Assembly (NCBI RefSeq): GCF_005144415.1
Contig: NZ_SWJE01000006.1
Coordinates: 186,001-250,000, forward strand
Length of the DNA stretch: 64,000 bases
Reading direction: 5' to 3'
From: Trinickia terrae
GTDB taxonomy: Bacteria > Pseudomonadota > Gammaproteobacteria > Burkholderiales > Burkholderiaceae
Within the stretch, counting starts at the first letter, position 1. Every line of letters starts with the position of its first letter. A program made the translations under genes and the position numbers. Positions 26,364 through 35,456 of the stretch are shown here, piece after piece. The notes beneath the pieces are model-generated. The model was not told the DNA's origin, searched no databases, and saw only the letters and a program-made list of their open reading frames with translations.

Positions 26364-27421
26364 CGTTGTTCCAAATAGGCAATCTCTTCATCCGTCAATG
26401 GCTGGTACAGCGAGCGCAAAGGCCATTCCCATATCAGCAGCCGGATACCGCCGAGCCGCTCCGGGTCATGCCGCAGCAGCTGCAGCACGCTGCCGGCAAA
26501 CCCGCTGCCCACCCGGCTTTGCTGCGCGATCTCCTGTTTCATCGCGAACTGCAGGTCATCGAAGAAGCCGGAGTTGAGCGAATAGGACGAGCCGGCCAGC
26601 ATCACGACCGGGGCGGGCGCATTGTCGAGCAAGCCGCCGCTTCGGCGTATCTCGAGCTGCTCGTCGCGGTCGAGGTCGGGCTGCGGCGCGAACGGCGGCA
26701 CGTTGCCGTCTATTCCCGCCAGCCGCGCCAGGTCGCCGCCGCGGGGCTGCGTTCGCGCGGCCACCCGCAGTTGCATGACCACATCGCCGGCAGGCACGTA
26801 AGCCTGCGCTGCGGCCGCCACGCGGCCGGCAGCGAATCTCGCGCCCTCGCGATTCCAGTGCGTATCGGTACGCCAATAGCCGGGGGCGACCCAGCCGCCA
26901 TGGAGATCGACCTGACGCAACGCGAGGCCCGCGCTCGCCTGCTGCCAGGCAAGACGCCGTCCGCGCGCCTGCCACGACACGTCGAGCCCGCACAGCTCGC
27001 CCGCCGCCTGCTCGACCTTGTCCGGCACCGGCACGGCCACGACTTCGATGCCGCGTTTCCTGAGGTCGGCCAGCAGCCTGCCCGCGAGCAGCACACGCCG
27101 CTGCAGGTTGCGCTCGCCGCCGGGCGTTTCGACCACTTCCTCCGTGAGAAAAAGCCACCCCGGACAGCCGCGGCGCACCTGCGGATCGGCGTCGCCCGTG
27201 ACCGCGTAAAGCAGCCCGTTGATCACGCGCCGCACCGCCGGTTGCGGCATGGCCGCCTGAGCCACGCGCCGGTCCAGCGCCTGGGTCGCGGCGCCGTCGA
27301 GCCACGACGACTGCCGCAGCAGTTGAGCGAGCGGCCCGGCCTCTTCGTTGAGCCGCCAAAGCAGCGCGGCGGCGCCGCACATCACGATGATGACGAAAGC
27401 GGCCGTGTTGAGCTTGCGCAT
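26360..27421 (-). CDS. AlgX/AlgJ-family SGNH polysaccharide O-acetyltransferase (first copy)
   Basis: 353 residues from ATG 27421. A single N-terminal membrane helix or uncleaved signal (KLNTAAFVIIVMCGAAALLWRL) places it in the periplasm. RGCPGWLFLTEEVVE is the family's entry motif, YWRTDTHWNREGARFAA holds the D-x-H pair, and VMLAGSSYSLNSGFFDDLQ the nucleophile Ser in G-S-S-Y; the end, IRLLIWEWPLRSLYQ, is also typical. The start lies 5 bp after the algI stop and its own stop overlaps the next gene, so this is one translational unit. Two SGNH enzymes with one AlgI resemble the AlgJ plus AlgX arrangement in alginate clusters. Confidence 0.87.
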   Translation of the reverse strand: MRKLNTAAFVIIVMCGAAALLWRLNEEAGPLAQLLRQSSWLDGAATQALDRRVAQAAMPQPAVRRVINGLLYAVTGDADPQVRRGCPGWLFLTEEVVETPGGERNLQRRVLLAGRLLADLRKRGIEVVAVPVPDKVEQAAGELCGLDVSWQARGRRLAWQQASAGLALRQVDLHGGWVAPGYWRTDTHWNREGARFAAGRVAAAAQAYVPAGDVVMQLRVAARTQPRGGDLARLAGIDGNVPPFAPQPDLDRDEQLEIRRSGGLLDNAPAPVVMLAGSSYSLNSGFFDDLQFAMKQEIAQQSRVGSGFAGSVLQLLRHDPERLGGIRLLIWEWPLRSLYQPLTDEEIAYLEQR

Positions 27422-27426
27422 CACGA

Positions 27427-28812
27427 TCAGAATTGGAAATAGAGGAATGGGACCACGGTGCGCCCCTGCAGCACGCACAGCGCAACGAGCCACAACGGCA
27501 CGGCCAGATAACGCAGTAGCGCTTCGCCATAGGCGCGGCCCCGCTCCCAGCGCGACCATGCCGCGGGCAAATAAACGAGCGCGATGCCGATCAGCAGACA
27601 GGCGGCCTGGTTAGGCCTCGACACGGCAGCGAACGCACTCGATACCTGCCATCCATGCTTGCCGCCGAGCGCTGCAAGCAGCGTCGACACTTGCGTCCAG
27701 GTCTCGGCGCGAAACAGCAGCCAGCCGGCCATCACGAACAGCAGCATCGCGGCATGGCCTGCCCAGAACGGCAGCTTCGCCCCGCCCCGCGCACGCCACA
27801 GCCTTTCGGCCGCGAGGCCCGCGCCGTGCCACAGCCCCCACACCATGAACGTCCAGCTGGCGCCGTGCCACAAGCCGCCGAGCGCCATCGTGATCAACAG
27901 GTTCATGCAGCTGCGCGGCAGGCTCTGGCGGCTGCCGCCCAGCGGAATGTAAAGGTAGTCGCGCAGCCAGCCCGACAGGCTGATATGCCAGCGGCGCCAG
28001 AACTCCGACAGCGAACCGGCCAGATAAGGCGCATCGAAGTTCTCGGGAAACCGCAGCCCCACCATCAGGCCCAAGCCGATCGCCATGCCGCTGTATGCGC
28101 AGAAGTCGAAATACAGTTGCAGCGCATACGCCAGCACGGTCAGCGCAGCGTCGGCCGCGCTCGGTGACGTGAGCTGATAGCCGCTCGTCACGAGCGGCGC
28201 CAGCGTATCGGCCAGCAGGATCTTCTGCGCAAAGCCGAGCATGAACCGCTCGGCGCCGGCAGCGAACTCCGCGGCATGGAACGCGCGCCGCTGAAGCCGC
28301 TCGGCCACCCATTCGTAGCGAACGACCGGCCCCGCCACGAGATGGCCGAACATCGACTGGTAGGTCGCGTAGTTGACGAAGTTCGGCTCGGCGGCAACGG
28401 TGCCGCTATAGACGTCGACCGAATAGGAAATTGCGCCGAAGACAAAGAACGACAGCCCGATCGGCAGTATGACGGCCTGCCATGCGCCGAGCGGCACGCC
28501 GATTGATCGAGCCGTGTCGTGCAGCAGGTTTGCGTACTTGAACCACACGAGCGCGACGAGCGGCCACGCGATGCCCGCGAGCAGCGCCCAGCGCTTTTGG
28601 CGCTCCGGGACGCGCTCGATCCAAAGGCCCGTGCACCACGACCAGAGCGCGATCGAGACGATCAGCGGCAGGAAGCCGGGACGCCACCACGCATAGAAGA
28701 CCCAACTGAACACGAGGAGGGTTGCGTTACGCCAGCGCGAGCCCACGGCCGCATAAGCCAGCAGGAAGATCGGCAAGAAAACGAAGACGAAGCTGATGCT
28801 CGCGAAGACCAT
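27427..28812 (-). CDS. algI: AlgI-family membrane-bound O-acyltransferase (MBOAT)
   Basis: 461 residues, about ten hydrophobic helices, starting at ATG 28812 (VFASISFVFVFLPIFLLAYAAV, the usual AlgI beginning). It passes acetyl groups across the inner membrane to the periplasmic acetyltransferases. ILPIGLSFFVFGAISYSVDVYSG and AYSGMAIGLGLMVGLRFPENFDAPYLAGSLSEFWRRWHISLS are highly conserved AlgI segments. The catalytic His is in GGLWHGASWTF, with a second LWHG shortly after. Upstream sequence in the same frame is the antisense-like tail region of algF and is excluded. The gene lies 11 bp after algF and 5 bp before the first acetyltransferase. Confidence 0.95.
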   Translation of the reverse strand: MVFASISFVFVFLPIFLLAYAAVGSRWRNATLLVFSWVFYAWWRPGFLPLIVSIALWSWCTGLWIERVPERQKRWALLAGIAWPLVALVWFKYANLLHDTARSIGVPLGAWQAVILPIGLSFFVFGAISYSVDVYSGTVAAEPNFVNYATYQSMFGHLVAGPVVRYEWVAERLQRRAFHAAEFAAGAERFMLGFAQKILLADTLAPLVTSGYQLTSPSAADAALTVLAYALQLYFDFCAYSGMAIGLGLMVGLRFPENFDAPYLAGSLSEFWRRWHISLSGWLRDYLYIPLGGSRQSLPRSCMNLLITMALGGLWHGASWTFMVWGLWHGAGLAAERLWRARGGAKLPFWAGHAAMLLFVMAGWLLFRAETWTQVSTLLAALGGKHGWQVSSAFAAVSRPNQAACLLIGIALVYLPAAWSRWERGRAYGEALLRYLAVPLWLVALCVLQGRTVVPFLYFQF

Positions 28813-28823
28813 AGGTGTCCGGC

Positions 28824-29525
28824 TCAGTGGCTGCCCGAGTAAGGCTCGATGGCGTCGGCCTGGATGACGAGGCGCGGTGCGCCGGCGTCGCCGAGCAGAA
28901 AGACGCTCGCGCGGTCGCCTGATTTCAGCGGCGGCAACGCGACCGGGGCCGTGCTTCCGGCGGCCTCGCACCGCCCCTGCAGCCGAGCTTGGACCGGATT
29001 GATCACGCGCTTGCGGACGTCGCCGCTCGTCACGCGATCGAACACCGTGGCGCCGTTCTCGATCGCGAGCAAGCCGTTGCACTTGGGCGCGAGGTTATAG
29101 AAACGCAGCTCCGCCTTCAGGTCGTCGCGCCCGTCGGCTGTGTCGGCGATCAGCCTCGGCTGGCCGGCGCCCGTCAGCACCACGGTGTTGAACGTGCCCG
29201 GCTTGACGCCGATGTGCCCGAGCACATGGCCATCGGCCTTGATCTCGACACCGGCGGCGGCATCGACCACGCGATAGTCGGTGCTCATCCTTCGCTTCGG
29301 ATCGAGCGTATCGCGCTCGCCCGCGAACTCGACATCGACTGCCGCCGCCAACGGATTCACCACGCGCAGGTAGCTCGATCCGGCCGGCGCCTGCGGTGCA
29401 TACAGCCGGGCAATCTCCTGTGCCGTCGAGCCGGCTCCCCAGGCCAGCACGACGATGCCCGCAAGCAGGGTGACGCCGGCGCGAAGGCGGCCGGCACGTA
29501 TGGAAAAAGCATGGCTCTTTACCAT
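28824..29525 (-). CDS. algF: AlgF-like periplasmic acetylation accessory protein
   Basis: 233 residues with a signal peptide (GRLRAGVTLLAGIVVLAWGAGSTAQ). IARLYAPQAPAGSSYLRVVNP (38-58) is the hallmark AlgF beginning; the rest is beta-rich with two Cys (CNGLLAIENG and LQGRCEAAG). AlgF acts with AlgI, AlgJ and AlgX in acetyl transfer and lacks catalytic motifs of its own. It stands between nfrA and algI with short gaps (18 and 11 bp), which places the acetylation genes firmly in the polysaccharide operon. Confidence 0.88.
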   Translation of the reverse strand: MVKSHAFSIRAGRLRAGVTLLAGIVVLAWGAGSTAQEIARLYAPQAPAGSSYLRVVNPLAAAVDVEFAGERDTLDPKRRMSTDYRVVDAAAGVEIKADGHVLGHIGVKPGTFNTVVLTGAGQPRLIADTADGRDDLKAELRFYNLAPKCNGLLAIENGATVFDRVTSGDVRKRVINPVQARLQGRCEAAGSTAPVALPPLKSGDRASVFLLGDAGAPRLVIQADAIEPYSGSH

Positions 29526-29543
29526 GACCGAGAGACTCCCTTT

Positions 29544-32462
29544 TCAATAGTTGAAGACGCTGCGAATGAACCAGCCCTTCGCGCGTTCGTCGCCCGCGAC
29601 CCTCAGGCGGTACTGCACGGACAGGTCGAAGTACGAACGCGGCGCGTGATAGCGGTCTTCCCGCAGCCACGTGCGCAGATTGACGCCGACGCCCGCCCCC
29701 ACCGCCAACGGTTTGTCGTAGGCGTCGTTGTAGTCCGCCGCGAACACGGCGTGCGGCCACAGCACCGTGTGTCCGAACCCTGTTTCGGGCAGCCGGAAGC
29801 TGCGCCCGGCCTGCACCTCCGAAGTGAAGTAACGCGTCCTGGCGAGCAGGTAGTCGCCGGTCTCCGCGTAGACCTGCACGCTGTTCCAGCTCGGCACATC
29901 GAAGCGCAGATCGGTGCCGGCGCCCCACGAGTAGCCGAGCCGCGCGAGCCAGTCGCTTTTCGCCGCCGAGCCGATCGCCTGTTGCCGCTCGAACGCGGCA
30001 ATGACGTTCTGCGAAGCAAGCGGCTTCCAGCGGATACCGAATGCGGACAGCAGGCTCGGCCAGCCGGCCGGCGATTGGCCGGTGAAGGTATTGCCCGTGA
30101 CCGCGTTGGTGGACGTGGTCGGCGCGCTGTACGCCGTGCCGGTGAGCCGTGCATAGAGATCGACCCACGTGCCGTCGCGCTCGAGCGCGGACGGCCGCCA
30201 CCAGGCCTCGGTGCCGATCTGCAGGTTGTCGCCGACCAGCGCCGACTGGTTCCCGCCCGCCTGCATGTTGTTGCTGCCGCGGTAAGTCAGCGCGACATAG
30301 GCGCCCCATTGACGCTCGAGCTCGGATATCGCGCGGCGCGTCTCGTAGAGGCTCTGCGGCGTCTGGTCGAGGTCGCCGTCGCCGGCGGCGTCGATGCTGC
30401 GGCGGAAGTAGCTCGCCGCGAGCGGACGCGCATCGGCATTGATCGCGGCGAAACCCGCATCGCGTAACGCCTTGGGGGGCAGCCTGCCGGCCTCGTCGAT
30501 CTGCCCGAACGCCTGCACGGCCGTTGCCGGCGCGCCAGACACCGCGGCGAGGTACGCGAAGCCCAGGTCCGGCACGGCGTCCTTCAGTTCGGAGCGCACC
30601 TGGCGGGCTTCGTCGTGCCGGCCGCTCGCGTCGAGCACATCGGCCAGCACGCGTCGATACGTGCCGCGCTTCGGCGAGACGGCAACGAGCTCACGCGCCA
30701 GCGCGAGCGCAGTCGCGTTTTCTCCTTTCGAGAGCGCGCGATAGATGGCAGGGACCATCGCATCGGGTGCAGCGTCCGCAGGGCGCGCCTCGCACACCGT
30801 GCCGTAAGGCGTCAGCCGGCAATCGAGAAACGGCGCCTGCAGCTGCGTGCGGTCCGAATGGCGCCGATGGAACGCGATCAGGCTGCGCCGCCAGGCCGCT
30901 TCCCCGTCGTCCTTCGGCAAAGGCTGCAAGGTCCCGGCTGCGAATGCCGGATCGCCGGCGGCCATCGCCGCATCGGCGGCATACAGCCGGACGTTGCGCA
31001 GGTCGTCGTCGCTGAGCGTGCCGTTTTTCACGGCCTTTTCATAGTCGCCGCGGGCGGCGGCATACCTGCCCTGCATCTGGCGCAGGTAGCCGCGCAGCAG
31101 CACCGGGACCGCATCCTCGTCGTCAATCCGGATCGCGGCGCTCGCCGCCGCTTCCGCATCGGCATACCGGTGCTGGCGGCTCAAGGCATCGATCTGCAGC
31201 AAGCGGTACGACATCACGTCCGGCGCATACGAAATCGCCTCGGCGATCGCCTTCTGCGCTCGTTCCGGATCGTTGTCGGCCATCGCCGCGTAAGCCTCGC
31301 GCGCAGGTTCCTGCGCGAGTTGCCGGCGAACGGCGTCGCGCCGTCCCTCGAGCTCCCGGTTGGGACCGCCGATGCGCAGGGCCATCTGGAACACATCGAC
31401 GGCTTCCTGCGGACGATGGTCGGCCGCCGCGCGATACGCCGCTGCGGCAAACGCTTGCGACGGCCGTTCCGATGCGAACAGCGAGCACACAGGCCCGAAG
31501 CGGTTGACGATGCAACGCAGGAGCGGCGGCTGCAGGGCAGGACGCGCCATCGTGCTGCCGGACGCCAGCATCCGTGCGAGCTGGCGCCGCTCGCGGGCAT
31601 CGGCATCGCTGTCCGGTATGGGTTCGACGGCCTTGAGCGCCGACGCCGTGTCGCCCGCGCTCAACGCGGCATCGGCCACGATCAGGCGAACGGCGCGCAG
31701 GTCCGCATCGCCGAGCGAGTCGCCCGCGAGCGCCTGTCCGTAGTACGCGCGCGCCTCATCGTAATGGCCGTCTTGCTGCAGCAAATAGCCATGCAGCACA
31801 TACACCATCGAATCGTCGCTCGCGCTTACGAGCGCTTCGCGGCTCGCGCGGTACGCCGCCTTCATGTCCTGCAGACGCGTCAGCAGACTGACCTGCAAAA
31901 GCCGGTATTGCGACACGTCGGGCGCCAGCGTAACGGCTTCGCCGATTGCGCTCGACGCGCCTTCCGCATCGTTGCGCGCGAGCAGATCGAGCGCATGCGC
32001 GGCCGCTTCGCCGGCACGTTGCGCGGCAGCGGCCTTGGCCAAGGCCGCTGCCGCAGCGTCGGCGTCGCGCCTGGCCGGTTCGTGCGGCGCGCCGGGAGCC
32101 GCATGCGCCCCCGCATGCGCCCCCGCATGCGCCCCCGCATGCGCCCCCGCATGCGCCCCCGCATGTGTCCCGTCAAGCCGCCGTCTCGACGCCGCTTCGG
32201 CCCGCGCGAGCAGCGAATGCAGGCGCTGCACGTCCGGACGCAAACGAACTGCCTCGCGGGCATCGCGAACCGCTGCGCCGTAATCGCCGCGCGCATATTC
32301 GCTGTAGGCCTGCTGGGCGACGCTATACGCGCTGCCCGTGAGCGGCAAAGCCAGCGTTTCGTCGGCACACGCTGACGCGCTCGCGAAAACGAGACCGGCG
32401 AATAGCGTCGAAATAGCCGTTGGGGCAGCGCGTCTGATGGCGGGTAGAGAGCGACAGATCAC
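29544..32462 (-). CDS. nfrA: NfrA-like outer-membrane polysaccharide export protein (TPR plus barrel)
   Basis: 972 residues from GTG 32462, with a signal peptide (TAISTLFAGLVFASASACA). Residues about 40-700 are helical TPR-type repeats, many of the form A..DG..ALARELV. The last roughly 270 (GAYVALTYRGSNNM to a final WFIRSVFNY) form a beta-rich outer-membrane domain ending in Tyr, matching the NfrA C-terminal domain. In E. coli NfrA (990 residues) is the phage N4 receptor and the export partner of NfrB. The stop of the preceding lipoprotein gene overlaps the start (GTGA). Near residues 100-125 a run of AHAG repeats is encoded by a 12-bp tandem repeat. Confidence 0.85.
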   Translation of the reverse strand: MICRSLPAIRRAAPTAISTLFAGLVFASASACADETLALPLTGSAYSVAQQAYSEYARGDYGAAVRDAREAVRLRPDVQRLHSLLARAEAASRRRLDGTHAGAHAGAHAGAHAGAHAGAHAAPGAPHEPARRDADAAAAALAKAAAAQRAGEAAAHALDLLARNDAEGASSAIGEAVTLAPDVSQYRLLQVSLLTRLQDMKAAYRASREALVSASDDSMVYVLHGYLLQQDGHYDEARAYYGQALAGDSLGDADLRAVRLIVADAALSAGDTASALKAVEPIPDSDADARERRQLARMLASGSTMARPALQPPLLRCIVNRFGPVCSLFASERPSQAFAAAAYRAAADHRPQEAVDVFQMALRIGGPNRELEGRRDAVRRQLAQEPAREAYAAMADNDPERAQKAIAEAISYAPDVMSYRLLQIDALSRQHRYADAEAAASAAIRIDDEDAVPVLLRGYLRQMQGRYAAARGDYEKAVKNGTLSDDDLRNVRLYAADAAMAAGDPAFAAGTLQPLPKDDGEAAWRRSLIAFHRRHSDRTQLQAPFLDCRLTPYGTVCEARPADAAPDAMVPAIYRALSKGENATALALARELVAVSPKRGTYRRVLADVLDASGRHDEARQVRSELKDAVPDLGFAYLAAVSGAPATAVQAFGQIDEAGRLPPKALRDAGFAAINADARPLAASYFRRSIDAAGDGDLDQTPQSLYETRRAISELERQWGAYVALTYRGSNNMQAGGNQSALVGDNLQIGTEAWWRPSALERDGTWVDLYARLTGTAYSAPTTSTNAVTGNTFTGQSPAGWPSLLSAFGIRWKPLASQNVIAAFERQQAIGSAAKSDWLARLGYSWGAGTDLRFDVPSWNSVQVYAETGDYLLARTRYFTSEVQAGRSFRLPETGFGHTVLWPHAVFAADYNDAYDKPLAVGAGVGVNLRTWLREDRYHAPRSYFDLSVQYRLRVAGDERAKGWFIRSVFNY
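32101..32172. repeat. 12-bp tandem repeat inside nfrA
   Basis: Five perfect head-to-tail copies of GCATGCGCCCCC (32101-32160) and a sixth degenerate copy (GCATGTGTCCCG). Read on the minus strand, each unit adds four residues (A-H-A-G) to the periplasmic region of NfrA, so copy-number change would alter length without a frameshift. Confidence 0.97.
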
Positions 32463-33322
32463 TTCAGCAGGCTCTCCACGAGTTCGGTCGACACATAGTG
32501 AGGTCCGTCGAAGACGTAAGTGCGAAAGCCGCGGTAAGCGGCAAGCTGCGGCTTGAGCTCTGCCGCGGCGGCAGGGCGAAACGCGTTGCCGGCGCCCGGC
32601 CGGAACGCTTCGGCAATGATGCGCACGCGCGCCGCCCCGAGCTTCGACGCCAGCGCGTCCGCATACTCGCGGGCCACGCGAGGCTGGCGCGCATACACCC
32701 CCACGCCGTCCTGGAACAGCACGCCGACGTCGCGCGGCAGCCAGCTGTCGAGCCAGTCGGCAAGCGCCGCCCCGCCGATGTTCGAGCGGTCGTACACGCT
32801 GATCCAGAGCGGCCTCGGCAGGCGCATCAACACTGGCGCGAGACGCGCAGCGTCCTGCCAGGTCGGATCGGCTTCGACCGGGAAATACCAGCCTTCAATG
32901 GAAAGCGGCGGTGCGGCGGCAGCGAGCTTCAGGGATTGATCCGCGAGTTCCGCAACGTGAGCACGCACCGCACGCTCGTCGAAGCGGCCCGCGAGGCCGA
33001 CGAGCACATGGCCTGCCCACGGCTCGCGCGCGATGCGCGGCCAGTCGGGCACGCGCGGCGCCTCGCGCAAGCCGGTGCCGGGGACGAACGCAGTGCCGTC
33101 CACCGCGGTCCACTGAATGAGCAGATCCGTGACGCCCAGCCGGTCCCAGTCCCCATGCGGACTGACGTGCGCGCTGTCGATCTGCCAGGCAATGCCGTCG
33201 ACGCGCTCCGCCTGCGGGAACTGGCAGCCGCCGAGCAAGCCCGCGCCCAGCAGCACCGATGCGGCAGCCGCGATGCGAAGCGGGCTGCCGGCCTCGGTCG
33301 CGCGAATGGAAGGCCGGCTCAT
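32459..33322 (-). CDS. TIM-barrel-like lipoprotein at the YbcH position of the nfr locus
   Basis: 287 residues with a signal peptide ending in lipobox LLGGC, so probably anchored in the outer membrane. The mature part reads like a one-domain alpha/beta barrel: VSPHGDWDRLGVTDLLIQWTAV at the start, IEGWYFPVEADPTWQD with a glycosidase-like acidic pair, LWISVYDRSNIGG and ADWLDSWLPRDVGVLFQDGVG, as in DUF4434-type putative glycoside hydrolases. E. coli nfrAB is preceded by ybcH, a protein of similar size needed for the same pathway. I infer the same place in the system but cannot prove homology by eye. It overlaps nfrB and nfrA by 4 bp each. It could trim the glycan during export. Confidence 0.7.
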   Translation of the reverse strand: MSRPSIRATEAGSPLRIAAAASVLLGAGLLGGCQFPQAERVDGIAWQIDSAHVSPHGDWDRLGVTDLLIQWTAVDGTAFVPGTGLREAPRVPDWPRIAREPWAGHVLVGLAGRFDERAVRAHVAELADQSLKLAAAAPPLSIEGWYFPVEADPTWQDAARLAPVLMRLPRPLWISVYDRSNIGGAALADWLDSWLPRDVGVLFQDGVGVYARQPRVAREYADALASKLGAARVRIIAEAFRPGAGNAFRPAAAAELKPQLAAYRGFRTYVFDGPHYVSTELVESLLK

Positions 33323-35445
33323 GTGGCGATCGCTCCCGGCCGCCGCGCGCGGGTCTGCGCGTCGATCGCGTGGTCAAGCGCCGCGCGGCTGATCACCCCG
33401 CTATCGACCATGAAATCGCCGATGCGGCCGTCGCGGTCCGGCCGGTAGCGGTTCAGTGCGTCGTTGAAACGCTCGCGCGTCACGTGGCCCAGCTCGATCA
33501 GCAGATCGCCGATCAACGGCACACGCGCCGCGGCCGGCTCCAGTGCGGCCGGCGCGTCGCGCAAAAGGCGCAGTCCGGCTGCGATCTCGCTCTCGCGCGC
33601 AACGTGCTGCGCGATAGGCTGCCCGAGCGCCTCGGCCAGCACCTCGAGCGTTTGCGCGGGCAATGGACTCGCAGCCAGCAGGATCGCGCGGCCCGCCGCG
33701 TCGCTGCCCTGCACCAGCACGCGGTGCCGGATCGCGGCTTCGACGGGCAGGCGCGCGCGGTCGGTGTTCAACTGGTGCAGATCGAGCACGGCACGCGGCA
33801 GGTCGGCCTGGAAGGCAATCGCCTCGGCAAGCGTTTCTTCGTCGAGCCAGCCTTTGGCCATCAGGACACGGCCGAGCGGCGCCTCGCGCGCATGCCGGTC
33901 GTCCAGCGCCAGCGCGAGCTGCAGCTCGTCAATTGCCTGCCACGATACAAGCAGCTCCCCCAGCCTCTGGCGGCGGCCGGCCGTCAGCCCGTCCGCCGAC
34001 GGAAAGTCGTGCATGGTCTTGTCCCACGCGAGCCGTCTGCCGGTGACGAGGTGCGTGAGAAACAGCCGCCAGGCGCGCGACACCGCGAGGAAGTTGATGA
34101 AGTTGCCGACCACCATCCGCGGCATCGACATCAGCCCATGCTCCCAGCCGTAGAGCCGGGTCACGAAGTAGGCGCGCTGCACGACGCGCAACCCCACGGC
34201 CACGGCGTTGAGCGAGAGCACGGCATGCATCCATGTGGAATCCACGAACGGCGAAGGCAGCATTTCGCCTGTCAGTCCCGTCGCACTGGCGGCCATGAAC
34301 GACAGGAACTGGATCAGCAGCGCGTACGCGACGATGCCGACGAACGCGGTAACCACCCCCTTGCGGTCACGAAACAGCAGATAGCGGTTGGCAAGCGTGC
34401 CGGTCCAGCCGGTGTGCTGCCAGCCCTGCAGGCCGATGCCGAGTACCCAGCGCGCGCGCTGCCGGTAGGCTGTGCGCATCGTGTCCGGAAAGAACTCGCG
34501 CACGCACAGCGGCATCGTCACGGTGACCTCGCGCGGCTTGCCAAGGCCGAACCAGCTCACGCGTTTCGAGCGAAACTGCACCGGAAAGCGCGCGAAGATC
34601 GACTGCATGCCGAGCTTCGCGAGCCTTGCGCCGACGTCGTAGTCTTCCGTGAGGCTCTCGGTGTTGAACGGCTGGTTGCGGGTGGCGTCGACGAGCGCCT
34701 GCAGCGCGCGCCGCGAGAAGCAGGTGCCCACGCCCGCGGACGGCACCGCCCCCGCGAGGCTCTCGCGCACCACGAGATCCTTTGCGTGCCACTCGGCGAA
34801 TTCATCCATGTAGGTGCCGGCCACCAGCTCGTACCAGTGCCGCTCGAGCGACGCGACCGGCAGCTGAATCATGTCCTTGCGCGGCAGCAGGTAATTGAAG
34901 AACTTCAGCTCGACCGGATGCAGCACGTCCTCGCTGTCGTGCAAGACCACACCCGCGAATTCGAGCCCGGTTTCCCGCTCGTACCCGAAGATCGCCTGGA
35001 TCACCCAGTTCAGGCAATCCGCCTTGCAGGTCGGACCGTCGTGGGGCACCTCGACACGGCGCAACTGCCGGTAGCGGCGGCGCATGCGTTCGACTTCCGC
35101 GATCGTCCGAGCGTCGTTGCGGTAGGTGCCGATGAAAACGACGTAGTTGCGGTAATCGAGCACTCTCACCATGTCTTCGATCATCGCGGCGATCACGTCG
35201 TATTCGAGCCATGCCGGCACCATGACCGCAATCGGCTGCTCTTCGCGCGCGTACAGCTGCTCGACAGTCAGCGGCCGGTACGCACGCCTGATCGTCACGG
35301 CGCGCCATGCCTCGCGCGCCCAGTACCACGCGTCCACGAACAGATCGTCGATGCTCGACAGCAGGATCAGCACCGCAATGAAGCCGGCGCAATACTGCAG
35401 CACGTCGTAGTACCGCGCGGCGTAGTAGCCGAGATACAGGTCCAT
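33319..35445 (-). CDS. nfrB: NfrB-like processive glycosyltransferase with C-terminal MshEN-type repeats
   Basis: 708 residues from ATG 35445. A membrane helix (about 15-33) precedes a family 2 glycosyltransferase domain. The catalytic residues of processive synthases are all present: Asp170-Asp173 in HDSED, TED at 266-268 and QRARW at 329-333. Further helices lie near 365-385, 405-425 and 445-460. The C-terminus has MshEN-type c-di-GMP-binding motifs: RLGELLVSWQAIDELQLALAL (494-514) and PLGRVLMAKGWLDEETLAEAI (524-544), and a second, looser pair at 644-665 and 674-697. E. coli NfrB has the same GT2-MshEN order and is switched on by c-di-GMP. With WecB in the operon the product is probably a ManNAc polymer. 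It starts 11 bp after the BcsB-like gene. Confidence 0.88.
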   Translation of the reverse strand: MDLYLGYYAARYYDVLQYCAGFIAVLILLSSIDDLFVDAWYWAREAWRAVTIRRAYRPLTVEQLYAREEQPIAVMVPAWLEYDVIAAMIEDMVRVLDYRNYVVFIGTYRNDARTIAEVERMRRRYRQLRRVEVPHDGPTCKADCLNWVIQAIFGYERETGLEFAGVVLHDSEDVLHPVELKFFNYLLPRKDMIQLPVASLERHWYELVAGTYMDEFAEWHAKDLVVRESLAGAVPSAGVGTCFSRRALQALVDATRNQPFNTESLTEDYDVGARLAKLGMQSIFARFPVQFRSKRVSWFGLGKPREVTVTMPLCVREFFPDTMRTAYRQRARWVLGIGLQGWQHTGWTGTLANRYLLFRDRKGVVTAFVGIVAYALLIQFLSFMAASATGLTGEMLPSPFVDSTWMHAVLSLNAVAVGLRVVQRAYFVTRLYGWEHGLMSMPRMVVGNFINFLAVSRAWRLFLTHLVTGRRLAWDKTMHDFPSADGLTAGRRQRLGELLVSWQAIDELQLALALDDRHAREAPLGRVLMAKGWLDEETLAEAIAFQADLPRAVLDLHQLNTDRARLPVEAAIRHRVLVQGSDAAGRAILLAASPLPAQTLEVLAEALGQPIAQHVARESEIAAGLRLLRDAPAALEPAAARVPLIGDLLIELGHVTRERFNDALNRYRPDRDGRIGDFMVDSGVISRAALDHAIDAQTRARRPGAIAT

Positions 35446-35456
35446 GATGCGCAAGC

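Noticed and set aside
25359-29525. Reading the acetylation genes as an alginate biosynthesis cluster
   Set aside because: No alg8, alg44, algK, algE, algG, algL or algD is present; the synthase and export genes are of Nfr type.
32101-32172. Possible CRISPR array
   Set aside because: The units are 12 bp, directly adjacent without spacers and inside a coding frame.
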